A stretch of 64,000 nt of DNA from CANLBN01 sp050633825. Its GTDB lineage: Bacteria; Pseudomonadota; Gammaproteobacteria; Pseudomonadales; Cellvibrionaceae. The translations under genes and the position numbers were made by a program. A model generated the notes under the pieces. The model saw only the letters and a list, made by a program, of their open reading frames with translations, was not told the origin of the DNA and did not search any database. The stretch is from contig JBOEHG010000011.1 in the NCBI GenBank assembly GCA_050633825.1, forward strand, positions 1 to 64,000, given 5' to 3'. Positions 36,244 to 45,202 of this stretch are shown in pieces; the first letter of the stretch is position 1; the number at the start of each line of letters is the position of its first letter.

Positions 36244-37191
36244 TCAGCTAAAAAATAGCCGTGCCTGTTGAATATCTTGCTGAATCTGTGTTTTTAATTG
36301 GTGTAAGCCTTCAAATTTTTGCTCTTCTCGGAGCTTACTCTTGAACTCGACCACAATATCATGATCATACAAATTATCATCACGATCAAATAAATGAACT
36401 TCCAATATAGGTTTTTCATCGCCTCCCAATGTAGGTCTCACACCAACATTGGCTACACCGGTCACCACCTCTTTTGACGGCAAGCCGACTTCAACCGCAA
36501 AAACACCCGCCAAAGGGGAACGATAGCGATGCAAGTGCACATTAGCGGTTGGCGCACCAAGTTCTCTACCCAGCTGATTCCCCTTAACTACCTTGCCACT
36601 AATGGTATAGGGCTTACCCAAAAGTCTTGCCGCAGCTTCAAAGTCATTATCTTCTAATAACTGTCGAATTCGAGTACTGCTCACGCGTTCACCATCGATC
36701 ACAAATGACTTTGTATCAGTTACGGTAAAACCATGACGCTGACCGGCTGCCTCCAAATGCTCATAATCACCTGCACGCTGAGCACCAAAGCGAAAGTCGT
36801 CGCCTACAACAAGGTATTGGGTACCCAAACCCTCCACCAGCACCTGATCAATAAAGTCATTGGCCGACTGAAGACTTAAAGCTTCATTAAAAGGTAAACA
36901 GAAAACGCGATCAACCCCTTCCGCAAACAATGCCTTTACCTTTTCCTTTAAGCGCATAAGGCGAGCCGGCGCTTTCTCACCAGAGAAAAACTCATGAGGC
37001 TGGGGCTCAAAAACCATAACTGCAGAGGGCAAACCTAAAATCTCGGCTTGAAGCTGTACCTGCTTCAAAATAGCCTGATGACCTAAATGTACGCCATCGA
37101 AAGAACCGATAGTCACCACATTACCGTGGTGATCAGTGCGCAAATTATGAGATCCGCGGATAAATTCCCGCTTAGGAGCCGCTACATTCAA
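36244..37191 (-). CDS. ribF: bifunctional riboflavin kinase / FAD synthetase
   Basis: RibF phosphorylates riboflavin to FMN and adenylates FMN to FAD. The N-terminal nucleotidyltransferase has GSFDGVHLGHQAIL and the SSTRIRQLLEDND motif. The C-terminal kinase has GKVVKGNQLGRELGAPTANV. The length of 315 aa is normal. A 48-base gap separates it from ileS. Confidence 0.96.
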   Translation of the reverse strand: MNVAAPKREFIRGSHNLRTDHHGNVVTIGSFDGVHLGHQAILKQVQLQAEILGLPSAVMVFEPQPHEFFSGEKAPARLMRLKEKVKALFAEGVDRVFCLPFNEALSLQSANDFIDQVLVEGLGTQYLVVGDDFRFGAQRAGDYEHLEAAGQRHGFTVTDTKSFVIDGERVSSTRIRQLLEDNDFEAAARLLGKPYTISGKVVKGNQLGRELGAPTANVHLHRYRSPLAGVFAVEVGLPSKEVVTGVANVGVRPTLGGDEKPILEVHLFDRDDNLYDHDIVVEFKSKLREEQKFEGLHQLKTQIQQDIQQARLFFS

Positions 37192-37297
37192 AGCAATATC
37201 TAGCCATTCGCAAAAACCCGCAAGTATAGCGGTATCAGTACAAAAGCAACAGCATCACATGCACTAGCGCGGGATTGAAGGAGGTAAATTAGTCACT

Positions 37298-38446
37298 TTA
37301 TGGTTCTTGCTTTTTAAATGGGTAAGCCAATTGCCCTAAAAAGGTTTTGGGAAGAGGTTTCACCGTCCCATATTTTTCAGGCCAATGTTCCGTAGGCATA
37401 TGATAGGTACCGAAAAGGCGATCATAGAGCGGTAGGTGCACAGCATAGTTGGTATCAATGGCAGGATCATCGGAGCTATGATGCCAATGATGATATTGAG
37501 GCGTCACAATAATATATTTCAATAGCCCCCACCGGATATCGAAATTCGAATGCACAATAACCGCTTGCAAAGCAGCAAAGGTCACATAAATATCCAACGC
37601 AGCCTTATCTGGCCCAAGTAAATAAAGGGGTACCATCGCAATGGAGCGGTCAATAATGGTCTGCACCAAATGATTTCTAGAACCAGCTAACCAATCCATA
37701 TACTCCACAGAATGATGTACCGCATGAAACGGCCACAACCTAGGAACTTCATGAAACAAGCGATGAGACCAATAAAGTACAAAGTCTGCACATAACACAA
37801 TCATAAGGACCTGAATAAGGATGGGTAAACTCTGTAGCCATGCCTGTAATCCCGAATTAGCCGCCCAACCAAACACACTACTAACAAAGTAATTACCTAC
37901 CAACAGCAAAATGGCGATCAACAGGTGATTGAAGCAGAAATAACCAAAATCCAATTCCCATTCTGGCCTCAAAATGGCCTGATCTTTATATTTTGGAAAG
38001 ATCTTTTCGAGGAAGATAAAGAGTATAACGGACGCGATTAACGAGAGGATAAGCCAGTCTAAACCCAGCGATAATGGAGACGGCTCAACGCTGCCAACCG
38101 GAACATTATACCCACCTAAAAATAACGCTATTGCAGCAAAAACCACTCCTATCGCACCTAAACGGCGGTGGCGGCCCAAGGCAAAGGTCAATAAAGCAAA
38201 TCCTAATGAAGCCCAAATACCTGCCATCAAAACCAGCTTAAGGGTTTCGCCATCATAGGCTGCCCGCAAATCAGTTGTCGTCAAATAGCTAGGAAACAGA
38301 TAGCACAATACGGCTAAAAAACTGAAAACACCGAGACCACATGAAAGGTAACCACTAATTTTGCCATCGCCAAAGCGAAATGCCCTATCGGACATATCTT
38401 CAACTTGCCTAGCTTTATATTCATACCCTTGCTGTTTATCACTCAT
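37298..38446 (-). CDS. membrane di-iron fatty acid hydroxylase / sterol desaturase-family protein
   Basis: The family uses a di-iron centre held by eight histidines to hydroxylate or desaturate lipids in the membrane. The clusters are present as HRLFH, HAVHH and HHWHH, in the order and spacing of the family, among several hydrophobic helices. The ATG at 38446 (MSDKQQGYEYKARQ) has AAGGAAAG upstream, so an upstream start at 38587 is unlikely. The protein is 382 aa, with an extra N-terminal membrane region of about 110 residues. The substrate is unknown; membrane lipid modification is likely. It is divergent from the flippase gene at the edge of the glycan locus. Confidence 0.85.
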   Translation of the reverse strand: MSDKQQGYEYKARQVEDMSDRAFRFGDGKISGYLSCGLGVFSFLAVLCYLFPSYLTTTDLRAAYDGETLKLVLMAGIWASLGFALLTFALGRHRRLGAIGVVFAAIALFLGGYNVPVGSVEPSPLSLGLDWLILSLIASVILFIFLEKIFPKYKDQAILRPEWELDFGYFCFNHLLIAILLLVGNYFVSSVFGWAANSGLQAWLQSLPILIQVLMIVLCADFVLYWSHRLFHEVPRLWPFHAVHHSVEYMDWLAGSRNHLVQTIIDRSIAMVPLYLLGPDKAALDIYVTFAALQAVIVHSNFDIRWGLLKYIIVTPQYHHWHHSSDDPAIDTNYAVHLPLYDRLFGTYHMPTEHWPEKYGTVKPLPKTFLGQLAYPFKKQEP

Positions 38447-38722
38447 AATGCTTTCCTTAAATACCGGTAATTGTTGATCATTCTTTAACACCAAGTGAAG
38501 CATATTAACATCAAGGGGTAGACCAATAAATAGCTCAATAAACGAACTCATCGACAAGCTATACAAATACAACCTTACTGCAGTCATGTTTATTTAAAAG
38601 TAAATCTGCTATATTTACCGCCTGTACAGTATATTTCCTCTTAAAACATTCCATAGTAGGCTCTTTTAACTCTGTAAAAAGTTAGAGAGTAGATGTAGTC
38701 CAATTGTTATACCTAAGGCTTT

Positions 38723-40075
38723 ATGCTTCAAATCATTAATAACCTCGTTAAAAAATCGAAAGCGGTAGAGCAAGGGCTATGGCTAATGTTTGGTATTGGA
38801 TCGAGCCAAGGCATTAGGCTCGCAGGCAACCTAATACTGACACGCCTACTGGCACCAGAGGCCTTTGGGGTAATGGCACTTGCCAGCGCAGTTATTCTTG
38901 CATTTGGCATGCTCTCAGATGTCGGTATCAGAAACAGCGTTATCAAAAGTGATCGCACTCATGAAGCATCATTTATGGAAACCGTATGGACACTGCAATT
39001 ATTTCGCGGAATTATTCTTGCGGCCCTTATTTGGTGCATGGCATGGCCAGTCGCTAATTTTTACGATGAGCCTATTCTAATCCCCGTACTGATTGTTTTC
39101 AGTCTTAGTTTAATTATCCATGGCGCCAAATCAGTCGCATTGTATTTGTATGACAAACAGCTGAACCTGAAAACACAAATATTAGTTGATACCGGCGCTC
39201 AACTCACTGGCACCATCTGTATGATTGTATGGGCTTATTTTTTCCCATCAATATGGGCACTAGTTGCCGGAGCAATCTTAAGTGCTTCAATATCATTAGT
39301 GACAAGCTATACCTTATTTCAAGGCCACTATAGCAAGATTAACTTTGATCGCGTCTCCATCAATGAAATACTTTCATTTGGGAAATGGATTTTTATCTCG
39401 TCAATGGTGGGCTATATAGCACTTCATGGAGACAAGCTCATCATGGGCAATTGGATGACGATGGGTCAGCTAGGGGTTTACTCCATTGCCATTGTTTTTG
39501 GCTCATTGATATCTATGATTGCCGCAAAATTTTCAGGGCGATTACTGGATGCTTTATTCAAACAACATATCGATAAAAAAGACTTTTCTTCTATAAAAAT
39601 GGTGAGATATAGACTCAATGCAGCCTATCTTTCTGCCTGCCTAATCCTAGCATGGTTCGGTGATTTAATTATAGAGTTGCTTTACGACGATCGATATATA
39701 GAAGCGGGGTGGATGCTACAACTGCTCTCGCTCAGAAGTGCTGCTTTTTGCTTCAATACAACATTAACGCCATTTTTATTAGCTTCTGGTGATTCATTTA
39801 GTCAAATGAAATACCAAATTGTCAGTACAACAGGTATTGTTATCGGTATGATTTTTGGCGCGCAATTCGGCATTTTAGGGCTATTATTAGCTTATTGTGT
39901 TGTGCCTATTTTTTCTCATTTATATATGGCATATTTAGCACGCCAACATGGCTTTCATTGTTTAAGAGCTGACTTTTTATTTTTATCTGCCTACGTAATA
40001 CTAAGCTTGCTCGGTTGGACGGCTTTAGATTCAGCGATATTGACAGAGTTAGTGTTATTCATTAGCCCCACCTAG
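38723..40075 (+). CDS. Wzx-like polysaccharide flippase
   Basis: A polytopic inner-membrane protein of the MOP superfamily that would move lipid-linked sugar units to the periplasm. The N-terminus (GLWLMFGIGSSQGIRLAGNL, then LTRLLAPEAFGVMALA) is typical of oligosaccharide flippases. About twelve hydrophobic helices are seen over 450 aa. It opens the surface-glycan region and reads opposite to most of it. The substrate is unknown. Confidence 0.85.
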   Translation: MLQIINNLVKKSKAVEQGLWLMFGIGSSQGIRLAGNLILTRLLAPEAFGVMALASAVILAFGMLSDVGIRNSVIKSDRTHEASFMETVWTLQLFRGIILAALIWCMAWPVANFYDEPILIPVLIVFSLSLIIHGAKSVALYLYDKQLNLKTQILVDTGAQLTGTICMIVWAYFFPSIWALVAGAILSASISLVTSYTLFQGHYSKINFDRVSINEILSFGKWIFISSMVGYIALHGDKLIMGNWMTMGQLGVYSIAIVFGSLISMIAAKFSGRLLDALFKQHIDKKDFSSIKMVRYRLNAAYLSACLILAWFGDLIIELLYDDRYIEAGWMLQLLSLRSAAFCFNTTLTPFLLASGDSFSQMKYQIVSTTGIVIGMIFGAQFGILGLLLAYCVVPIFSHLYMAYLARQHGFHCLRADFLFLSAYVILSLLGWTALDSAILTELVLFISPT

Positions 40076-40101
40076 TGGTAAGACCTATTTACTATACTTC
40101 A

Positions 40102-40120
40102 AAAATAAGCGTCTTATTTT
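40102..40120 (+). terminator. possible weak terminator after the flippase gene
   Basis: AAAATAAG (40102-40109) pairs with CTTATTTT (40113-40120) around a three-base loop. The stem is AT-rich with a short T-rich end, so it is a weak candidate. Confidence 0.35.
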
Positions 40121-40257
40121 CATTGTCTTTGCTAGAAATATAATCAAACCAATGGTAGTATCTTCTCCGTTAATAAAGAGCCATCTGGAACAACCCCTTC
40201 AGATATATTCAGTTCAAAATACTACCCTACGTTAATCATTTTAAAACTTGGTAATTT

Positions 40258-41064
40258 ATGTCCGCGGTTAAAATAGTTCTTGTAGAATGGATGGGTTATC
40301 CACTCTACCGAAATAAGCAAATTGGCGCACATACCATCAAATGTGGCTTAGGGAGACTGTTAGAAAACATTCAAAAACTTGATGCCGGCGTCGACTTCGA
40401 CTGCAGGGTTATTGTTAATGAACACAATAACAAACAAACACTTACGTCACTTATAGGTAAGCAAAAGTTGTTAAGAAAGTTTTTTCTTAACAACTCCAAA
40501 ACCAACTCGATAGAAAAGTTTGATCACGTATTCCAAAAATATCCGTTTATTGAAAAAGTGACATATCGACAAAATATAGGGCAAGATATTGGTGCCTATG
40601 ACTTTATCTATCGCCAACTTATGGAAGAAAATTATACTGGTGATATTCTATTTATGAACTCATCTGTAAGAGGGCCGCACGAGAACGGTTGGCTGAAAAA
40701 ATATCAGGACTTATTTAATCGCCATGAAAATACTGGCCTAGCTGGAATAACACTAAACTCTTACTATTCAACAAGAAAAAAATCATTTGACCCTCATGTT
40801 CAATCATTTTTCTTGTATTCTAATATGCAAATATTAAAAGATGTTTTTCCTGATGGAATCTATAACGGCCAAACGGGAGAAGAAAAAAGAGATCTAATTA
40901 TTAATGGTGAAATCGGTATTAGCAGAAAGGTATTAGACAAGGGCTATGGCATTAGCTGCAGTGCATTTCCTGAATTTTGCTACAAAAAAGATGACGAGTG
41001 GACCATTCCTTTTGGTGATATGCGATTTAATGATCAATATAAAGATTTAACTAACTTGATTTAG
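40258..41064 (+). CDS. RgpF-like glycan synthesis protein, probable glycosyltransferase
   Basis: No firm family call is possible, but YRQNIGQDIGAYDFIYRQL and ILFMNSSVRGPHENGW resemble the conserved core of rhamnan synthesis protein F and related glycosyltransferases, where an N-x-G-x-D-I-G-A motif is shared. There is no membrane segment, so it is probably cytoplasmic. It is 268 aa, shorter than RgpF, and seems to hold only the core domain. It sits alone on the plus strand, convergent with the hexapeptide acyltransferase. Confidence 0.65.
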   Translation: MSAVKIVLVEWMGYPLYRNKQIGAHTIKCGLGRLLENIQKLDAGVDFDCRVIVNEHNNKQTLTSLIGKQKLLRKFFLNNSKTNSIEKFDHVFQKYPFIEKVTYRQNIGQDIGAYDFIYRQLMEENYTGDILFMNSSVRGPHENGWLKKYQDLFNRHENTGLAGITLNSYYSTRKKSFDPHVQSFFLYSNMQILKDVFPDGIYNGQTGEEKRDLIINGEIGISRKVLDKGYGISCSAFPEFCYKKDDEWTIPFGDMRFNDQYKDLTNLI

Positions 41065-41098
41065 TCATTTTTAGCAAACCACTTTAGAAAACATAAGA

Positions 41099-41692
41099 TT
41101 ATTTAAAAAAGTGTTCTATTCTCGATTTATATAGTGCCGGCTCTAGAGTGGGATCATAACCACCCTCCCTTTTTTGTATAATATCAAACCACGGCAAGCT
41201 TTCAGTTTCACTCAACAATCTTTCAACGAGCAGATCAGTTGATTGAATAACTTTAGCGGGAACACCGCCAACAACAGAATTAGGAGGAACATCTTTCACC
41301 ACTACCGCTCCTGCAGCAACAACAGAGTTACTACCAATAGTAACTCCTCGCATAATTTTAGCGCCATGCCCTACAAAAACATTATCTCCAATATCGATCT
41401 TACCAACAGCATCGAGCTTGACAGGATAGGCTTTCATCAACATATTAATGACACCATCATGAGCCATAAGCACGCAACTTGCCAGCCTAACATTATTACC
41501 TAGACGAATATATTTAGCATCACCAATATAAGTATCGGGGATTATTGAGCAATCATCCCCCATAGAATAGAATAGATTATGATGCTTAATTAAACGTGCA
41601 TACTCAACACCGGAAGGCCCACAAAATTTTAAATACAAACCGATATACTTTTTATTTTTATAGGCAAGTTGGCGAATTAGTTTTCTAAACAT
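41099..41692 (-). CDS. hexapeptide-repeat (left-handed beta-helix) acyltransferase
   Basis: Repeated hexapeptide turns are visible (IPDTYIGDAKYIRLGNNVRL, then IDIGDNVFVGHGAKIMRGVTIGSNSVVAAGAVV, with VPPNSVVGGVPAKVI closing the helix). This is the LbH fold of acetyltransferases that modify sugars. The active-site histidine is probably in MAHDGVI or VGHGAKI. The 197-aa length and lack of a pyrophosphorylase domain fit an O- or N-acetyltransferase for surface polysaccharide. The donor is presumably acetyl-CoA. Confidence 0.85.
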   Translation of the reverse strand: MFRKLIRQLAYKNKKYIGLYLKFCGPSGVEYARLIKHHNLFYSMGDDCSIIPDTYIGDAKYIRLGNNVRLASCVLMAHDGVINMLMKAYPVKLDAVGKIDIGDNVFVGHGAKIMRGVTIGSNSVVAAGAVVVKDVPPNSVVGGVPAKVIQSTDLLVERLLSETESLPWFDIIQKREGGYDPTLEPALYKSRIEHFFK

Positions 41693-41769
41693 AAGTTATA
41701 CCGATTAACCTTTTAAGAAGCGAAACAAAATAAATATTGGCAGACAAAAAATCTAACACTTATAAAACA

Positions 41770-42849
41770 TCAATTATCATTTTTACTGAGCTGATTAATA
41801 CCTTGCGCCGTCAGTAAAGCCAACTCGCTATACCCTTTTTCATTAAAGTGTTTATGACCTCGCGTCCTATATAATTCCACATTACTTTCCGTCAAGTCTT
41901 TAAACAGATCAACAGGAGACAACACCCTATCTGCCATAATTTTCGATTCATCCAAATATTTAAATGAGCTAACGATTTCGCCATTAAAATTCTTTTGGGG
42001 CACATCTAAAACGACAAATTTCGCACCATGATTTTTAGCAATCGCATCAAACTCATTCACCAGCAACTGATCAAGCAAACTGTAACGATTAACGACAATC
42101 GCCTCAGAGATCGCTTCAACGTTAGCAGGCTCTGGCTTTTTCTCAGGAAACAACTCAAAATTTCTGACTTTTACCAAGGTGTTTTTTATAGAACTCGCCA
42201 ACTTCTCCCTGCCAACCGTATACAAATGACTGTATTCGATTGCCCAACGATATAAAGAGAACTGCATAAGTTTTTTTCTTATAGCAACACCAGGAAGAAA
42301 TTTTTCTCTCGCCCTAATCAAGCGATTATTTTCATCCACCGCAAAAAGATTTGATCTTAGGTTATCGTTGGGATCAGTATAGTGCCACTCTAAAACAATA
42401 TAGTCAGGAGAGTATGCTAATGCTTTTTCTTTTAAAATAATAAGTGATTCAGCGGTACCAAAACCACTGACTGAAAAGTTTAACACTTGGCAATTTTTCC
42501 CAAAGCTTTTAAGGTGAGACTCTAATTGCCCAGCATACGAATGTTCCATTTTTGCTTCGTAGCCCATAAAAAATGAGTCGCCAAAAATAGCAACACGACA
42601 CACACCTGCTGGTTTAGACACCTCATAATCTCTACTTGCACGCATTCCTTGAGAATTAATCCTCATAGAAACTTCAACTTCAGGGGTTGAGTGCCGGTAT
42701 TCTGCATTAGGAATATTTGCCCTCACACCATAAGGTCCCTCTTGAATATAGCGTGGCAAAATAGCCTGTGGGTTCAGAGCACGTAAAAACCATTCAGCAA
42801 AGAATAAGCCATAGACAAACAAAACTAAAGTAAACAAAAATACTTTCAT
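41770..42849 (-). CDS. SGNH/GDSL-type hydrolase-like protein, membrane anchored, AlgJ/AlgX-like role
   Basis: An N-terminal hydrophobic segment (residues 3-20) anchors the protein, with the rest in the periplasm. The SGNH blocks are GDSFFMG (nucleophile serine), SGFGTAE, DPNDN and a C-terminal GHKHFNEKGY with the catalytic histidine. The stop of the neighbouring MBOAT gene is two bases upstream. Such SGNH partners transfer acyl groups delivered by MBOAT proteins to polysaccharides, as AlgJ does for alginate. That role is inferred from context. Confidence 0.82.
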   Translation of the reverse strand: MKVFLFTLVLFVYGLFFAEWFLRALNPQAILPRYIQEGPYGVRANIPNAEYRHSTPEVEVSMRINSQGMRASRDYEVSKPAGVCRVAIFGDSFFMGYEAKMEHSYAGQLESHLKSFGKNCQVLNFSVSGFGTAESLIILKEKALAYSPDYIVLEWHYTDPNDNLRSNLFAVDENNRLIRAREKFLPGVAIRKKLMQFSLYRWAIEYSHLYTVGREKLASSIKNTLVKVRNFELFPEKKPEPANVEAISEAIVVNRYSLLDQLLVNEFDAIAKNHGAKFVVLDVPQKNFNGEIVSSFKYLDESKIMADRVLSPVDLFKDLTESNVELYRTRGHKHFNEKGYSELALLTAQGINQLSKNDN

Positions 42850-42851
42850 GA

Positions 42852-44429
42852 TTAAAAATCAAAATAGATAAAGGCAGACTCACCACCGTAGGATAAAAAT
42901 AACACCCCACAAAACAAGAACAATAATACATTGACCTGAACAAACAGGTTCACTTTCGTAAGATATTCTAAATCTTTATAAATCAATTGTAAGGCCTGAT
43001 AAGCTAGCAAAGGTAATACATAAAACAGTAACTGACTCCAATCACCTGAAGACAAATCAGATAAGGTTGCTATAGTATAGATAAAGATAGAGGCATCTGT
43101 CAGTGACGCAGCTCTAAAGAATAACCAAGAAACAACCACCCAAAAAAACATCAAACATATTAACAGTGCATCTATAGAGTAACGTTTAACGCCATTGTAG
43201 CGGGGGCCTTTTATAAAATCATCGACTTTTAACATACGGTATATCACTAAAATAAGACCATGAAATGCACCCCATACGACAAAGGTCCAACTAGCGCCAT
43301 GCCAAAGCCCACCCAACAACATGGTTAAACTTAAATTTCGATAGGTATTGAATTCACCTTTCCTATTACCTCCTAAAGGAATATAGAGATAATCTCTTAG
43401 CCAACTAGAAAGACTAATATGCCAGCGTTGCCAAAATTCTGAAGGTGTTCTCGATATATAGGGGATATTGAAGTTCAACATTAAGCTGAAGCCCATCGAA
43501 CGAGCAATACCTCTGGCCATATCACTGTAACCGGAAAAATCACAATATATCTGGAAGGTAAAAGCCAGTAATGCAACCAACAACTCACCCGAAGAGTAAA
43601 CCGCTGGATTAGAAAATATGGGGTCGGCCAACGGTGATAAATTATCAGCAATAACGACTTTTTTGAACAAACCCCATAAGAAAAGAATTGCACCTGATTT
43701 AATAGCGGCCAAGCTAATTGTTCTTAAACGCTGAAATTGCGGCAAAAAGGTATTTCCCCTTTCGATAGGCCCCGCAACCAACTGAGGGAAGAAGCTAATG
43801 TAAGCCGCAACGTCAATCAGACTTTCACCCGGTTTTAGCTTTCCGCGATAAACGTCAATGGTATAACTCATTGTCTGAAATGTATAAAAAGAGATCCCCA
43901 CAGGTAGCACAATATAAAGTGTCGTAAACCCTGGCGTAATGCCAAACTGATTTAACAATAAAGAAAAATTCTCAGCAAAGAAATTAAAATACTTAAAAAC
44001 ACCTAAAATGCTTAAATTAATAATAATACTGGTGTAAAGATAAGCTTTTTTCCTAAACTCATGCGACTTATCAAAAGCATTAAACAGTAGCAGCATGGCG
44101 ATAGAAAATAAGACAACTAGAAGTACATAATGCCAAGACTCAGCAATTGTGGGAAAAAATGAAACAAAAGTAACCAACCAAAGAAATAGCAAAGCTTTTA
44201 TTTTGCTTTTTAAAGATAAAAATTTATCCGACACTCCAATAGCTGATATAAAATCAACGTAAGTCGACAAAGCAATTAAGACTAAAAAACGCTCATCCCA
44301 AGCGCCATAAAAAAAGTATGAGCCACATAAAATGAGTATGTTTTGTAGCTGCAAACGCTTCCTTAATAAAAGGTAAGCCGTATAAAAAATGATAAAAAAG
44401 AGAAAAAATGTACTCGTTTGAAAGAGCAT
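42852..44429 (-). CDS. MBOAT-family O-acyltransferase (AlgI-like)
   Basis: A polytopic membrane protein that would pass acetyl groups across the inner membrane. The conserved MBOAT motifs are WQRWHISLSSWLRDYLYIPLGGNRKG-like (positions about 335-360 of the protein) and LGGLWHGASWTFVVWG, with the invariant histidine. The length of 525 aa matches AlgI/DltB relatives. It overlaps the next SGNH gene by one base and abuts the other, giving an SGNH-MBOAT-SGNH triplet. Confidence 0.93.
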   Translation of the reverse strand: MLFQTSTFFLFFIIFYTAYLLLRKRLQLQNILILCGSYFFYGAWDERFLVLIALSTYVDFISAIGVSDKFLSLKSKIKALLFLWLVTFVSFFPTIAESWHYVLLVVLFSIAMLLLFNAFDKSHEFRKKAYLYTSIIINLSILGVFKYFNFFAENFSLLLNQFGITPGFTTLYIVLPVGISFYTFQTMSYTIDVYRGKLKPGESLIDVAAYISFFPQLVAGPIERGNTFLPQFQRLRTISLAAIKSGAILFLWGLFKKVVIADNLSPLADPIFSNPAVYSSGELLVALLAFTFQIYCDFSGYSDMARGIARSMGFSLMLNFNIPYISRTPSEFWQRWHISLSSWLRDYLYIPLGGNRKGEFNTYRNLSLTMLLGGLWHGASWTFVVWGAFHGLILVIYRMLKVDDFIKGPRYNGVKRYSIDALLICLMFFWVVVSWLFFRAASLTDASIFIYTIATLSDLSSGDWSQLLFYVLPLLAYQALQLIYKDLEYLTKVNLFVQVNVLLFLFCGVLFLSYGGESAFIYFDF

Positions 44430-45166
44430 TACATATCCCTAAATATTTCTATAAGATCTGAAGAAAGAGCATTATATGCCATTGAGTTCCAATGGAGCGC
44501 ATCTTTAGAGAAATCTTTTCTCCAACGACCATCAGCATGCTTAAAGTATTTATCCGAATTTATCATAACAACATTAGAGGGCAATCGACTTTTGAGTTCG
44601 GCATTAATGTAATTTGCGGCAGGTTCCAAACTCCCCTGCCAAAACAGATAACGGGCAAAATCCACATTAATCTCAGGAACTACTGTCATGACAACCAACT
44701 TAATTCCCGACTCGGTTATTTTAGTGCTTATTTTTACAATATTTTCAATAGCATCATGTAAAACAGCCTTTCTAAATTGGCCAAGCACCATTCGAGAAGC
44801 AACAATATCATTGACACCCACCTGCAATAAAACCCCGTCAGGCTTTAACTCTAGAATAGTATCCAGCCGAGTCAAAGCCTGATAAGAGGTAGACCCTGAC
44901 ACGCCTGCCTTTATTATCTCAAGGTCGGATGGCCACTCATATTCCCATTGGTGTATTCTGGAATCACCGAACAACACCACCTGTTTCGCCCCTTCATTAT
45001 CACTGAACTGAAAACCGTAGCCCTCAGGTGGCACTACCAAAGGAAGAGAAATTGCAGCAAGTTTTTCACCTCTCAATTTGACAACTTGCATTCCTGCATA
45101 GAAAAGTATCAAGAATATTATACAAATGAAAAAACAAACCAGCTTCAAACTATGCTTTCTAAGCAT
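44429..45166 (-). CDS. SGNH/GDSL hydrolase-like protein, second copy beside MBOAT
   Basis: An N-terminal hydrophobic segment (about residues 8-28) suggests membrane anchoring or export. The catalytic blocks are GDSRIHQW, GVSGSTSYQ, QVGVNDIVAS and DALHWNSMAYNAL, a full SGNH set. It overlaps the MBOAT gene by one base. It is smaller (245 aa) and quite different from the SGNH protein on the other side, so the two may act on different acceptors or in sequence. Confidence 0.85.
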   Translation of the reverse strand: MLRKHSLKLVCFFICIIFLILFYAGMQVVKLRGEKLAAISLPLVVPPEGYGFQFSDNEGAKQVVLFGDSRIHQWEYEWPSDLEIIKAGVSGSTSYQALTRLDTILELKPDGVLLQVGVNDIVASRMVLGQFRKAVLHDAIENIVKISTKITESGIKLVVMTVVPEINVDFARYLFWQGSLEPAANYINAELKSRLPSNVVMINSDKYFKHADGRWRKDFSKDALHWNSMAYNALSSDLIEIFRDM

Positions 45167-45202
45167 GGCAAAACATTCTTAAAAACACCATTATCAATCA
45201 CC

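Noticed and set aside
38447..38587. Longer hydroxylase start adding 47 residues
   Set aside because: The extra part reads poorly conserved and the internal ATG at 38446 has a clear AAGGAA ribosome site.
38625..38645. LexA box upstream of the flippase (CTGTACAG-like)
   Set aside because: Only the central palindrome is present; the spacing of the LexA consensus is not met.
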